Made by a program: the position numbers and the translations under genes. Shown in pieces: positions 23,642 to 30,478 of a DNA stretch of 34,310 bases. Location: contig NZ_LCYG01000008.1 in the NCBI RefSeq assembly GCF_001017175.1, forward strand, positions 1 through 34,310. The letters run 5' to 3'. The notes below the pieces were generated by a model. It worked only from the letters and a program-made list of their open reading frames with translations. It was not told the origin of the DNA and searched no databases. Position 1 is the stretch's first letter, and every line of letters starts with the position of its first letter. This DNA is from Microvirga vignae. GTDB lineage: Bacteria; Pseudomonadota; Alphaproteobacteria; Rhizobiales; Beijerinckiaceae.

Positions 23642-24231
23642 GGCGTCTTCCACCAGATCCAAACGATGCTGACCGGCGCCATGACGGCGAGTGTCCAGAC
23701 GAGCGGCACCTTGAGGATCACGATCGCGACGATGACAAGAACGGCGATGGTGATGGTGCGCCCTGAGCGGAGCACCGGCCAGGCAATCTTGATCGCCATC
23801 GCGACCACCAGCCCGGCAGCGGCGGAAGCAATCCCCCGAAAAGCGTTCGCAACGGCCGGAAGATCGCTGTAGCGCGTATAGGCCGCACCGAGGCAGAGGA
23901 CGATCGCGATCGGAATCACCATCAGCCCCAGGAGCGCAGCCGAAGCGCCGGCAGCGCCCGCGAAGCGCGCCCCGACATAGATGCTGATGTTCACGACGTT
24001 GGGGCCCGGAAGCAGCTGGGACAGTCCCAGCACCTCCGTGAATTCGGCAGAGGTGAGCCAGCGGCGCTTATCGACGAGCATGTGGCGGACGAAGGGGAGC
24101 ACGCCACCGAAACCCGAGAGTCCGACCAGCAGAAAAGCCCAGAACAGCTCGCGCACGCTGACCTTCGGTTCTGGTGAGCCCTGCACCGTCCCCTGGTCAT
24201 CTGGCCTCAGCTTGCCGCTCTTCATATCCAT
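23638..24231 (-). CDS. chromate transporter family protein, first half
   Basis: A 197-residue CHR-family membrane protein. After a hydrophilic N-terminal tail of about 25 residues come LFWAFLLVGLSGFGGVLPFV and the hallmark GLSQLLPGPNVVNISIYVGAR, then several membrane helices; the ending VWIWWKTP is aromatic. AAGGAGG precedes the ATG at 24231; a second ATG two codons later is possible. It pairs with the gene overlapping its stop codon. It is divergent from the LysR gene, with the putative LysR operator between them, so regulation by that protein is likely. Confidence 0.9.
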   Translation of the reverse strand: MDMKSGKLRPDDQGTVQGSPEPKVSVRELFWAFLLVGLSGFGGVLPFVRHMLVDKRRWLTSAEFTEVLGLSQLLPGPNVVNISIYVGARFAGAAGASAALLGLMVIPIAIVLCLGAAYTRYSDLPAVANAFRGIASAAAGLVVAMAIKIAWPVLRSGRTITIAVLVIVAIVILKVPLVWTLAVMAPVSIVWIWWKTP

Positions 24232-24363
24232 TCTGTACGGCCTCCTTCTTCCGCACCGGCTACCCTGCAGCGCTGGCGAAAGACAATGCCTCCGGCACGG
24301 ATGCGCCGCATCCGTGCCGGAGTGCCGGACGGTTGATCATTCGCGCGATCCATATCAATGTCT

Positions 24364-24394
24364 AATCACTTATCCGAGCATGATCATAAATTCT
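24364..24394. promoter_or_regulatory. putative LysR operator, regulator copy
   Basis: AATCACTTA and TGATCATAAATTC half-sites with the same 18-base spacing as the site at 23058. It is located between the divergent chromate-transporter and LysR genes, 48-78 bases before the LysR start. This is the typical place for LysR autoregulation and control of the divergent gene. Confidence 0.55.
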
Positions 24395-24441
24395 GGTAAT
24401 AGGCCTGCTCGAAGTGAATGGGACGGGAGGAAGCAGCGAGA

Positions 24442-25335
24442 ATGATGAACCTTCGACAGATGGAGGTCTTCTACGCCATCATGGTGACCGGTTCAGTCAC
24501 GGGAGCCGCACAACTGCTCAACGTCACGCAGCCGGCCATCAGCACCGTGCTGAAGCACTGCGAAAGCCGCTTGAAGATGAAGCTCTTCCACAGGGTCGGC
24601 GGCCGGCTGCAGCCGACCAACGAGGCCCAGGCCATCTTCCCGGATGTCGCCGAGATCTTCGGTCGAATCGAGGCCGTGGGACGGCTCACCCAGGATCTGG
24701 TGGGCGGGCGCCTCGGCACCCTTCCTCTCGCGGCGGCTTTCCCGATTGCCAACGGCTATCTGGCGAAGGCTGTCGCCACTTTCGTGGCGAAGAGGCCGCA
24801 AGTGCGATGCACCCTCCAGTCGCTCACCTCTCCGCAGGTTCTCGACCGGGTGATCAACCGCGAGGTCGAACTCGGGATCGCGCACGAGCCGATCATCAGC
24901 TCGGCGGTGGACACGGAGGTGCTCATGAGCTGGAGCATCGCCTGCGTCATGCCGGACGATCATCCTTTGGCCGAACGCGACGAGATTAATATCAAGGACC
25001 TCGCCCCCTATCCCATCATCACATACCTGCCCCAGATCGTCTTCCGTCCCTATGTCGACCGCGCGCTCAGCGAGGCCGGGATTGCGCCCAATATCGTTGT
25101 CCAGGTGAGCGTCTCCCTCACCGGCATCATGCTCGCGCGTTTTGGCGCAGGCGTCGCGCTCGTTGATCCGCTTCTGGTGAGTACGATGGGCATTCCCGGG
25201 CTCGTCGTCCGAAACTCGAACCCCCGCATCGAGGCCAGAACCCTTCTCATCCGGCCGAAGGCCGCTCCTCAATCCGTGGTCGTGAATGACTTCATCGATC
25301 ATCTCAAACAGACGATCCGCGAGGAGCATCTCTAG
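24442..25335 (+). CDS. LysR family transcriptional regulator
   Basis: A 297-residue LysR-type regulator. The N-terminal winged helix-turn-helix covers about residues 4-62 (NLRQMEVFYAIMVTGSVTGA, then LLNVTQPAISTVLKHCE), followed by the linker helix and a periplasmic-binding-like co-inducer domain (about 92-295). The start is taken at MMNLRQ because the family begins at this place; an in-frame ATG eight codons earlier (24418) precedes the GGGAGG site and is unlikely. The second ATG (24445) is equally good. It sits between the enzyme operon and the tct uptake genes, so it probably senses the transported acid or a pathway intermediate. Confidence 0.92.
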   Translation: MMNLRQMEVFYAIMVTGSVTGAAQLLNVTQPAISTVLKHCESRLKMKLFHRVGGRLQPTNEAQAIFPDVAEIFGRIEAVGRLTQDLVGGRLGTLPLAAAFPIANGYLAKAVATFVAKRPQVRCTLQSLTSPQVLDRVINREVELGIAHEPIISSAVDTEVLMSWSIACVMPDDHPLAERDEINIKDLAPYPIITYLPQIVFRPYVDRALSEAGIAPNIVVQVSVSLTGIMLARFGAGVALVDPLLVSTMGIPGLVVRNSNPRIEARTLLIRPKAAPQSVVVNDFIDHLKQTIREEHL

Positions 25336-25337
25336 AA

Positions 25338-25372
25338 GCCGGCTTTATGGCTGACGCCGGATTTTTTATTCG
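25338..25372 (+). terminator. probable terminator after the LysR gene
   Basis: CCGGC and GCCGG form a short GC stem with a 12-base loop, followed at once by ATTTTTTATT. The stem is short, but the T-run and position three bases after the LysR stop codon are right. Confidence 0.5.
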
Positions 25373-25469
25373 ACACGCTGTCTCCGTCAGCTTCTCATAC
25401 CGCCACTGGCATGCCGGGGCGGTAAACCTCCGTCCCGAAAAGCCTCATGATCGGATGCGAAGACATCGG

Positions 25470-25500
25470 TGAGCCCTGTGGGAGGTAAGAGCAGGGCTCA
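25470..25500 (+). promoter_or_regulatory. hairpin in the tctC leader
   Basis: TGAGCCCTG (25470-25478) pairs perfectly with CAGGGCTCA (25492-25500) across 13 bases. It lies 36 bases before the tctC start, ahead of the AT-rich stretch and the GGAGG ribosome site. It could be an operator or an RNA structure controlling tctC. Confidence 0.45.
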
Positions 25501-25535
25501 CAACAAAATATCACATAGGCATACGGAGGAAGCTC

Positions 25536-26492
25536 ATGAAGTTCGTCAGATACGCTCTTACAGCGGCGGCAATGGCATTCGCGACCACGGCTGTTGCGCA
25601 GCAATTCCCGGCGAAGCCTGTTACCCTGGTCGTTCCATTCGCTGCGGGTGGCTCGAATGACATCCTGGCACGGCACCTCGGCGACAATCTCAGCAAGATG
25701 TGGGGACAACCGGTCGTCGTATCGAACATGCCCGGCGCAGGGGCCGCGATCGGGTCCGCCCATGTCTCCAAAGCGCCTGCGGACGGGTATACGCTCCTGA
25801 TCGCATCCGTCACCTTCACGATGAATCCGGCGGTGCAGAAGAATCTGCCGTTCGATCCTGTCAAGGGCTTCAAGCCTGTCGCCATGATCGGCAAGGTTCC
25901 GCTGGTTCTGGTGGTTGGAAAATCCGTACCGGCCAAGAACATTCAGGAGTTCCTGCAGACGGCGAAGACCAAAGAACTGGCCTATGCCACGTCTGGTGTC
26001 GGCACCGTCAATCAGTTCGGAGCCGAACTCTTCGCGCAGAGCGCCGGGATCAAGATGATTCCCGTTCACTACAAGGGCGGCTCGGAAGCCATGACCGACG
26101 TCATCGGCGGGCATGCGGACCTTTTCATGAGCAGCATGACCCAAGCCCTGCCGCTCATCCGTGGCGGTCAGCTGCGAGGACTGGTCGTCACCAGCGACCA
26201 GCGCGCCAGCGTGGCTCCTGAGATCCCGACTGCCGATGAGGCCGGTGTCAAGGGCGTCGATGTCGAGCAGTGGTGGGGAATTCTCGCGCCTGCCGGCACC
26301 CCGGATGAGATCGTCAACAAGATCAACGGCGACATCAACAAGGTTCTGGGCACTGAGGCGACCAAGGAATTCCTTGCTCGCGATGCTGCTCGACCGACAC
26401 CGATGTCCGCGCAAGCCTTCGGCAAGCTCATCCAGGACGAGCTCCAGAAATGGCGCACGATCGCCGAGAAGGCCGACATCCAGGCTCAATAA
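25536..26492 (+). CDS. tctC: tripartite tricarboxylate transporter substrate-binding protein
   Basis: A 318-residue Bug/TctC periplasmic receptor. The signal peptide is clear, with cleavage after Ala21 (TTAVA|QQ). The mature part starts with the family hallmark PAKPVTLVVPFAAGGSNDILAR, in which the PxAAGGxxD loop binds a carboxylate. PGAGAAIGSAHVSKAPADGYTLL, and YKGGSEAMTDVIGGHADL near 187, are the usual second-lobe motifs. GGAGG lies just before the ATG. With the TctB and TctA genes downstream it forms a complete uptake system for a carboxylate driven by the ion gradient. Bug proteins bind a wide range of acids, so the ligand is open. Confidence 0.95.
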   Translation: MKFVRYALTAAAMAFATTAVAQQFPAKPVTLVVPFAAGGSNDILARHLGDNLSKMWGQPVVVSNMPGAGAAIGSAHVSKAPADGYTLLIASVTFTMNPAVQKNLPFDPVKGFKPVAMIGKVPLVLVVGKSVPAKNIQEFLQTAKTKELAYATSGVGTVNQFGAELFAQSAGIKMIPVHYKGGSEAMTDVIGGHADLFMSSMTQALPLIRGGQLRGLVVTSDQRASVAPEIPTADEAGVKGVDVEQWWGILAPAGTPDEIVNKINGDINKVLGTEATKEFLARDAARPTPMSAQAFGKLIQDELQKWRTIAEKADIQAQ

Positions 26493-26520
26493 GGAGCCGC
26501 ATAAGCCTGACCTGCAGAAT

Positions 26521-26560
26521 AGCTGTGTGCAGCACGCATTGGACTGTGCTGCACACAGTT
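26521..26560 (+). promoter_or_regulatory. strong intercistronic hairpin between tctC and tctB
   Basis: CTGTGTGCAGCAC (26523-26535) pairs perfectly with GTGCTGCACACAG (26546-26558), 13 bases with a ten-base loop, extended by one G-T and one A-T pair. No T-run follows. Such a structure usually stabilises the upstream mRNA or partly terminates, giving more binding protein than membrane subunits. A smaller hairpin (GCTCTTCAAGAGC, 26568-26580) follows. Confidence 0.7.
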
Positions 26561-26613
26561 CTCACCTGCTCTTCAAGAGCTGAGAGGACGAATGTACGTC
26601 TTCGGGTAGTGCA

Positions 26614-27075
26614 ATGAAAATCGTGCGTCAGAAAGACTTCGCCTCGGGCCTCCTGTACATCATTCTCGGGATCGCCTTTGCCGTCGCCTCGTATGGATAT
26701 CGGATGGGCACGGCGTCCCGAATGGGCCCCGGCTACTTTCCGTTCTGGCTCGGCATCATCATGGCTGCGATCGGTGTCATGGTAATCCTCGGCGCTGTTC
26801 GGTCCCGTGCCGAACCTCAAAGAATGGAGCGCTGGGCACTCGGGCCTCTGTTCATCATTCTTGCTTCGGTCGTCGTCTTCGGTCTTCTGCTCGACACTCT
26901 CGGGCTCGTGCTGTCGCTGATCGCCCTGGTCGTCGGATCGAGTCTCGCAAGCCATGAATTTACGTGGCGGGCGACCCTCATCAACACGCTCGTCCTCATC
27001 GTCTTCGCTCTGGTCGTTTTCGTCTACGCGCTGAACCTCCAGTTCCCAGTTTGGCCGACATTCATCGCGGGTTGA
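26614..27075 (+). CDS. tctB: tripartite tricarboxylate transporter small membrane protein
   Basis: A 153-residue TctB protein with four membrane helices (about 11-26, 41-59, 71-105 as a long pair, and 120-140). The motif YRMGTASRMGPGYFPFWLGI near 28-47 is characteristic of the family. It lies 121 bases after tctC, beyond the hairpin, and ten bases before tctA, whose ribosome site overlaps its stop codon. TctB is the small subunit that assembles with TctA. The ribosome site before the ATG is weak, which suits low expression relative to tctC. Confidence 0.92.
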   Translation: MKIVRQKDFASGLLYIILGIAFAVASYGYRMGTASRMGPGYFPFWLGIIMAAIGVMVILGAVRSRAEPQRMERWALGPLFIILASVVVFGLLLDTLGLVLSLIALVVGSSLASHEFTWRATLINTLVLIVFALVVFVYALNLQFPVWPTFIAG

Positions 27076-27085
27076 GGAGGTTACG

Positions 27086-28588
27086 GTGGAACTCTTCGAC
27101 AACCTGATGCTCGGATTTGCGAGCGCTCTGACCATTCAGAACCTGCTTTATGCCTTCGGTGGCTGCGTTCTGGGAACCCTTATCGGAGTCCTGCCCGGGT
27201 TGGGCCCGCTGGCCACAATCTCGATGCTCCTGCCCTTCACCTTCGGATTAGAGCCCTTGTCCGCCCTGATCATGCTCTCCGGCATTTACTACGGAGCGGC
27301 GTATGGCGGGTCGACGACGGCGATCCTCGTCAATCTTCCGGGTGAAACCTCGTCAGTGGTCACCGTGCTCGACGGTTACCAGATGGCGCGGCAGGGACGC
27401 GCGGGTGTTGCACTGTCGACGGCTGCCCTCGGCTCATTCTTCGCCGGCTGCGTTGGAACGCTGATCCTGGCGGCCTTCGCCAAGCCTCTGACGGAGTTCG
27501 CGTTCGAGTTCGGTCCGGCAGAGTATTTTTCACTCATGACCATGGGCCTCGTCGGTGCGGTCTCCCTCGCATCGGGACCGCTCCTCAAGGCGATCGGGAT
27601 GATCGTGCTCGGATTGCTGCTCGGCCTCGTGGGAACGGACGTTGCCTCGGGCGTCATGCGCTTCACCTTCGGACTGCCGCAGCTCTGGGAGGGGATCGAC
27701 TTCATTGTCATCGCGGTCGGAATCTTCGCCTTTGGCGAGATCATCGCCAGCTTGGAGCACAAGGAGATCCGAGAGGCTTACACGGGCAAGATCACCAATC
27801 TCTGGCCGACTCTTGCCGACTTCAAGCGCATGATGCCGGCCGTGCTGCGCGGTAGCGCCATTGGGTCGGCCGTCGGCATACTCCCTGGAGCCGGCCTTTC
27901 GCTTGCCTCCTTCTTTGCCTACAGCCTGGAGAAGAAAGTCTCCAGGACGCCCGAGAAGTTCGGAAGAGGCGCGATCGAGGGCGTGGCCGGCCCTGAAGCC
28001 GCCAACAATGCGGCGGCGCAGACGGCCTTCGTTCCAACGCTCACCTTGGGAATTCCCGGAAGCGCCACGATGGCCTTGATGCTGGGAGCGATGATCGTTC
28101 ACAACATCCAGCCCGGCCCGCAGGTGATGACCAGCAATCCCTCCCTGTTCTGGGGGCTGATCGCCTCCATGTGGATCGGAAACCTGATGCTGGTGATTCT
28201 GAACCTGCCGCTGGTCGGCATTTGGGTCAAGCTGCTCACCGTACCCTTCAAGGTTCTCTACCCGGCAATTCTGCTGTTCTGCTGCGTTGGCGTCTACTCG
28301 GTGCAGAACTCGGTCTTCGACCTGTTCCTCGCGGTTGGGTTCGGCTTCTTCGGCTACGCTCTCAGAAAGCTGGAATGCGAACCGGCACCTCTGATGCTCG
28401 GCTTCGTGCTCGGCCCGATGATCGAGGAGAATTTCCGTCGAGCCATGGTGCTCTCCAAGGGCGATTTCGCGATCTTCATCCATCGTCCTATCTCGGCGGT
28501 TCTCCTGGCAGTAACCGCTATCCTCATCATCGCGGTGGCCCTGCCGGCCATCCGCAATAAGCGCGAGGAGGCATTCCAGGAAGATTGA
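27086..28588 (+). CDS. tctA: tripartite tricarboxylate transporter permease
   Basis: A 500-residue TctA permease with about twelve membrane helices. Conserved blocks: [21 protein letters not shown] near 35-55, [22 protein letters not shown] near 66-87, and in the second half [22 protein letters not shown] and [21 protein letters not shown]. The duplicated PGxG loops are typical of the translocation path. The start is GTG at 27086, preceded by GGAGG at good spacing. It ends the operon; the terminator is at 28844. Confidence 0.95.
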   Translation: MELFDNLMLGFASALTIQNLLYAFGGCVLGTLIGVLPGLGPLATISMLLPFTFGLEPLSALIMLSGIYYGAAYGGSTTAILVNLPGETSSVVTVLDGYQMARQGRAGVALSTAALGSFFAGCVGTLILAAFAKPLTEFAFEFGPAEYFSLMTMGLVGAVSLASGPLLKAIGMIVLGLLLGLVGTDVASGVMRFTFGLPQLWEGIDFIVIAVGIFAFGEIIASLEHKEIREAYTGKITNLWPTLADFKRMMPAVLRGSAIGSAVGILPGAGLSLASFFAYSLEKKVSRTPEKFGRGAIEGVAGPEAANNAAAQTAFVPTLTLGIPGSATMALMLGAMIVHNIQPGPQVMTSNPSLFWGLIASMWIGNLMLVILNLPLVGIWVKLLTVPFKVLYPAILLFCCVGVYSVQNSVFDLFLAVGFGFFGYALRKLECEPAPLMLGFVLGPMIEENFRRAMVLSKGDFAIFIHRPISAVLLAVTAILIIAVALPAIRNKREEAFQED

Positions 28589-28775
28589 GAAACACCAGCT
28601 TATCGGTTGCCGCGATGGCGAGTGGTCGCGGCGCGAACTTCGGATCACCACCGAACCCAGCATCCCGCACGAGTGCCGAATTTCCGTTGCTGATGAGAGA
28701 ATCGGTGGTCTCGCCGAAGATGGTGACTCCAACGGCGCCGATCCGGTCCGAATCTCCTGCCGCGATTAACCTATT
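28527..28775 (-). pseudogene. coding-like remnant of unknown origin
   Basis: On the minus strand this stretch reads as protein with natural codon use: about 60 residues containing LIAAGDSDRIGAVGVTIFGE, then NGNSALVRDAGFGGDPKFAP. There is no start codon with a ribosome site before the recognisable part; extending the frame to an ATG at 28937 runs through a terminator. The stop at 28527 lies inside the 3' end of tctA. I do not recognise a family. It may be a decayed gene end or a small unannotated gene with a non-ATG start. Confidence 0.27.
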
Positions 28776-28843
28776 TAATGGCGCTGTCGGTGCAGGGGCG
28801 TAAGTTGCAAGTTCTTCTTCCTCCCGAACTCCCTCTGGGTCCT

Positions 28844-28877
28844 GCTCCCTCCCGGCCTCCGGCGAGGGAGCTTTTTT
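28844..28877 (+). terminator. Rho-independent terminator of the tct operon
   Basis: GCTCCCTC (28844-28851) pairs with GAGGGAGC (28864-28871), extended inside by CCGG/CCGG with one bulged C, followed directly by six T residues. This is the clearest terminator in the window, 256 bases after the tctA stop codon. Apart from it and the remnant at 28527-28775, the 28589-28967 gap has no supported gene. Confidence 0.9.
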
Positions 28878-28967
28878 GCGGTGCAGCCCAAGCGGGGCGC
28901 CTGCTCGAATGCGCTCGCCGGCGGTTTCAAGGGACAAAGCGCATGAGGCAGCTCGTACCTTCAGCGA

Positions 28968-29174
28968 TCAGGTCTTGTCGCCCCGCTCCTTCCTGATCCT
29001 CTCGGCCATGCCCGGAGACATGGGGCCGACTCCGTCCGGATCACGATTCTCCCTCGCGGCCTCGTGCATCGTGTTCACGAGCGGCTCGAATGAAGGTTCG
29101 AGCGTCGGTTCATCCGCGGCTTGACGAGCCTCCTTGGCCGCGATGTTCGCCTTTTCGGCTTCGTTCCGGGCCAT
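28968..29174 (-). CDS. small stress-type hypothetical protein
   Basis: A 68-residue, strongly charged protein with no membrane segment. The first half is an alanine- and lysine-rich helix (ARNEAEKANIAAKEARQAAD), and the second half is polar with glycine and proline turns. I do not recognise a named domain. The ATG has a good GAGGAG site, and a perfect EcfG-type promoter lies 25-49 bases upstream, so it is probably made in the general stress response. The composition resembles small hydrophilic stress proteins, but function is unknown. Confidence 0.68.
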   Translation of the reverse strand: MARNEAEKANIAAKEARQAADEPTLEPSFEPLVNTMHEAARENRDPDGVGPMSPGMAERIRKERGDKT

Positions 29175-29198
29175 GCCATCTCTCCTCTTTGCCCGACC

Positions 29199-29223
29199 AA
29201 CGCCGCCTCTGACCTATCGTTCC
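29199..29223 (-). promoter_or_regulatory. EcfG-type general stress promoter (perfect consensus)
   Basis: Read on the minus strand: GGAAC (29223-29219), 16 bases, then CGTT (29202-29199). It is the full consensus, placed 25 bases before the ATG of the 68-residue protein. The remainder of 29175-29345 shows nothing else. Confidence 0.78.
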
Positions 29224-29345
29224 GGCAGCATCGGGCGGTCGACCATGGCCAAGCTGACCTGACAGGGGTTTGGGACCAGCCATGGAGAGTCCACTGCATG
29301 CCGGAGGCGGATATCTGCTGGAAGCGCTGATGGACGCTGGGGTCA

Positions 29346-30008
29346 TCAGCCGGAGAGCAATTGTGAGCCCGCCGCTGCCACCGCCGCTCGCGATCGCGCC
29401 CCGAACACCCGGAACAGCGCAGCCATATGCACTTTGACCGTTCCTTCCCCAAGGCTCAGGGTCTGCGCGATCTCCTTGTTCGATTTGCCTTGCATCAGAA
29501 GCTCGAGAACCTCCTTCTGGCGCGGGGTCAGGCTGTCGATCGGGGGCCTCCGCGTGGGCACGGCCTTCAGCACCTGCACCCCGTCTGAGGCAGGTGCAAT
29601 GGATGCGACCGACGGTGGAACATAGATCAGTCCGTCCATAATCAGCCTGAGGGCCTCTACGAGCTGAGCCGGGCTGATCGTTTTAGGCACATAGCCGTGA
29701 ACACCTGCATCCAAGGCCGCAAGGACATCCCGCTTCCGGTGCGACGTTGACAGGACCGCCAAGCGAAGATTGGGGAAGCAGTCACGCACGGCCGTCAGAC
29801 AAGCCGTGCTTTTGATGCCAGGAATCGCATGATCAAATACCGCAAGCGATTTACTCGGCTTTTGAGAGAGTTGTTCTACGGCCTCATCAAGAGAAGCGGC
29901 ATGGACAACGCTGGAGAATCCAAGCTGCTTGATCAAAATTGTCTGGAGTGCCAGTCGGAAGTAGTCGTCACCGTCGGCAATCAAGGCAACTTGACCAGCC
30001 TTGTCCAT
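29346..30008 (-). CDS. LuxR/FixJ-type response regulator
   Basis: A 220-residue two-component response regulator. Receiver domain (about 6-122): acidic pocket DGDD (12-15), phosphoacceptor Asp59 in LAVFDHAIPG, switch Ser/Thr in VLSTSH, and Lys109 in VPKT. The output domain is a LuxR-type helix-turn-helix: SLTPRQKEVLELLMQGKSNK, then LSLGEGTVKVHMAALFRVFG near 173-200. The receiver motif reads DHAIPG, where most family members have DxxMPG, a mild variation. The ATG at 30008 follows GGAGGG; a longer frame from 30056 is less likely. No histidine kinase is adjacent, so the partner is elsewhere, possibly the PAS protein at the right edge. A palindromic site lies about 105-125 bases upstream. Confidence 0.92.
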   Translation of the reverse strand: MDKAGQVALIADGDDYFRLALQTILIKQLGFSSVVHAASLDEAVEQLSQKPSKSLAVFDHAIPGIKSTACLTAVRDCFPNLRLAVLSTSHRKRDVLAALDAGVHGYVPKTISPAQLVEALRLIMDGLIYVPPSVASIAPASDGVQVLKAVPTRRPPIDSLTPRQKEVLELLMQGKSNKEIAQTLSLGEGTVKVHMAALFRVFGARSRAAVAAAGSQLLSG

Positions 30009-30111
30009 AATTCCCTCCGTTCGGAGTACCCATAAAGGCTTAGCCGGAGAATGCATCTGCTGCGTGCAAGTTCCTTATGTCGGATGGCCTAGGACGGAGC
30101 CAAAGGCGGAT

Positions 30112-30133
30112 TAGGCTATTTAGCCAAATAGGC
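30112..30133. promoter_or_regulatory. palindromic TAGGCTATTT site
   Basis: TAGGCTATTTAGCCAAATAGGC contains GGCTATTT and an inverted AAATAGGC-like half. It lies between the divergent response-regulator gene and the DUF6894 gene. Thirteen of fourteen bases of its left part recur upstream of the GGDEF-EAL gene at 33198. Confidence 0.45.
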
Positions 30134-30197
30134 ATTCGCGCTTTGTCCGCTTAACAAAGGTGAAAAGCAGCATGGGACATTAGATGACGGGCACCAG

Positions 30198-30464
30198 ATG
30201 GGGATCTACTATTTCCATATCCGGGACGATCTTGGTCTGATCGAAGATCAGGATGGCATTGAACTTCCGGACAGCATTGCATTGCTGATGGAAGTCATTC
30301 AAAGTGCAGACGAATTCGCGAGGGAAGCGGCCATTCGGCCCCAGATGCGTTTCGAGGTGGCCGATGCTGCCGGACGAACCGTGCTCATGACGCCTGTGCA
30401 GCAAAGTTCGGAGTCGTGGGCGTTGTTGGCGAGTTTGTCGGTTGCTGCAGGGAGCATCCACTGA
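30198..30464 (+). CDS. DUF6894 family small protein
   Basis: An 88-residue soluble protein. The start GIYYFHIRDDLGLIEDQDGI matches the pattern of DUF6894 proteins of rhizobial-type genomes, which begin xxYFFHxRDGxxxxxDxxGxEL, and an acidic helix follows. Members are often present in many copies and near sensory or stress genes, with unknown function. It is divergent from the response regulator and convergent with the GGDEF-EAL gene, with 14 bases between stop codons. The ribosome site is weak (ACGGG). A shared regulatory site lies about 70 bases upstream. Confidence 0.8.
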   Translation: MGIYYFHIRDDLGLIEDQDGIELPDSIALLMEVIQSADEFAREAAIRPQMRFEVADAAGRTVLMTPVQQSSESWALLASLSVAAGSIH

Positions 30465-30478
30465 CTTTAACGTCACCT

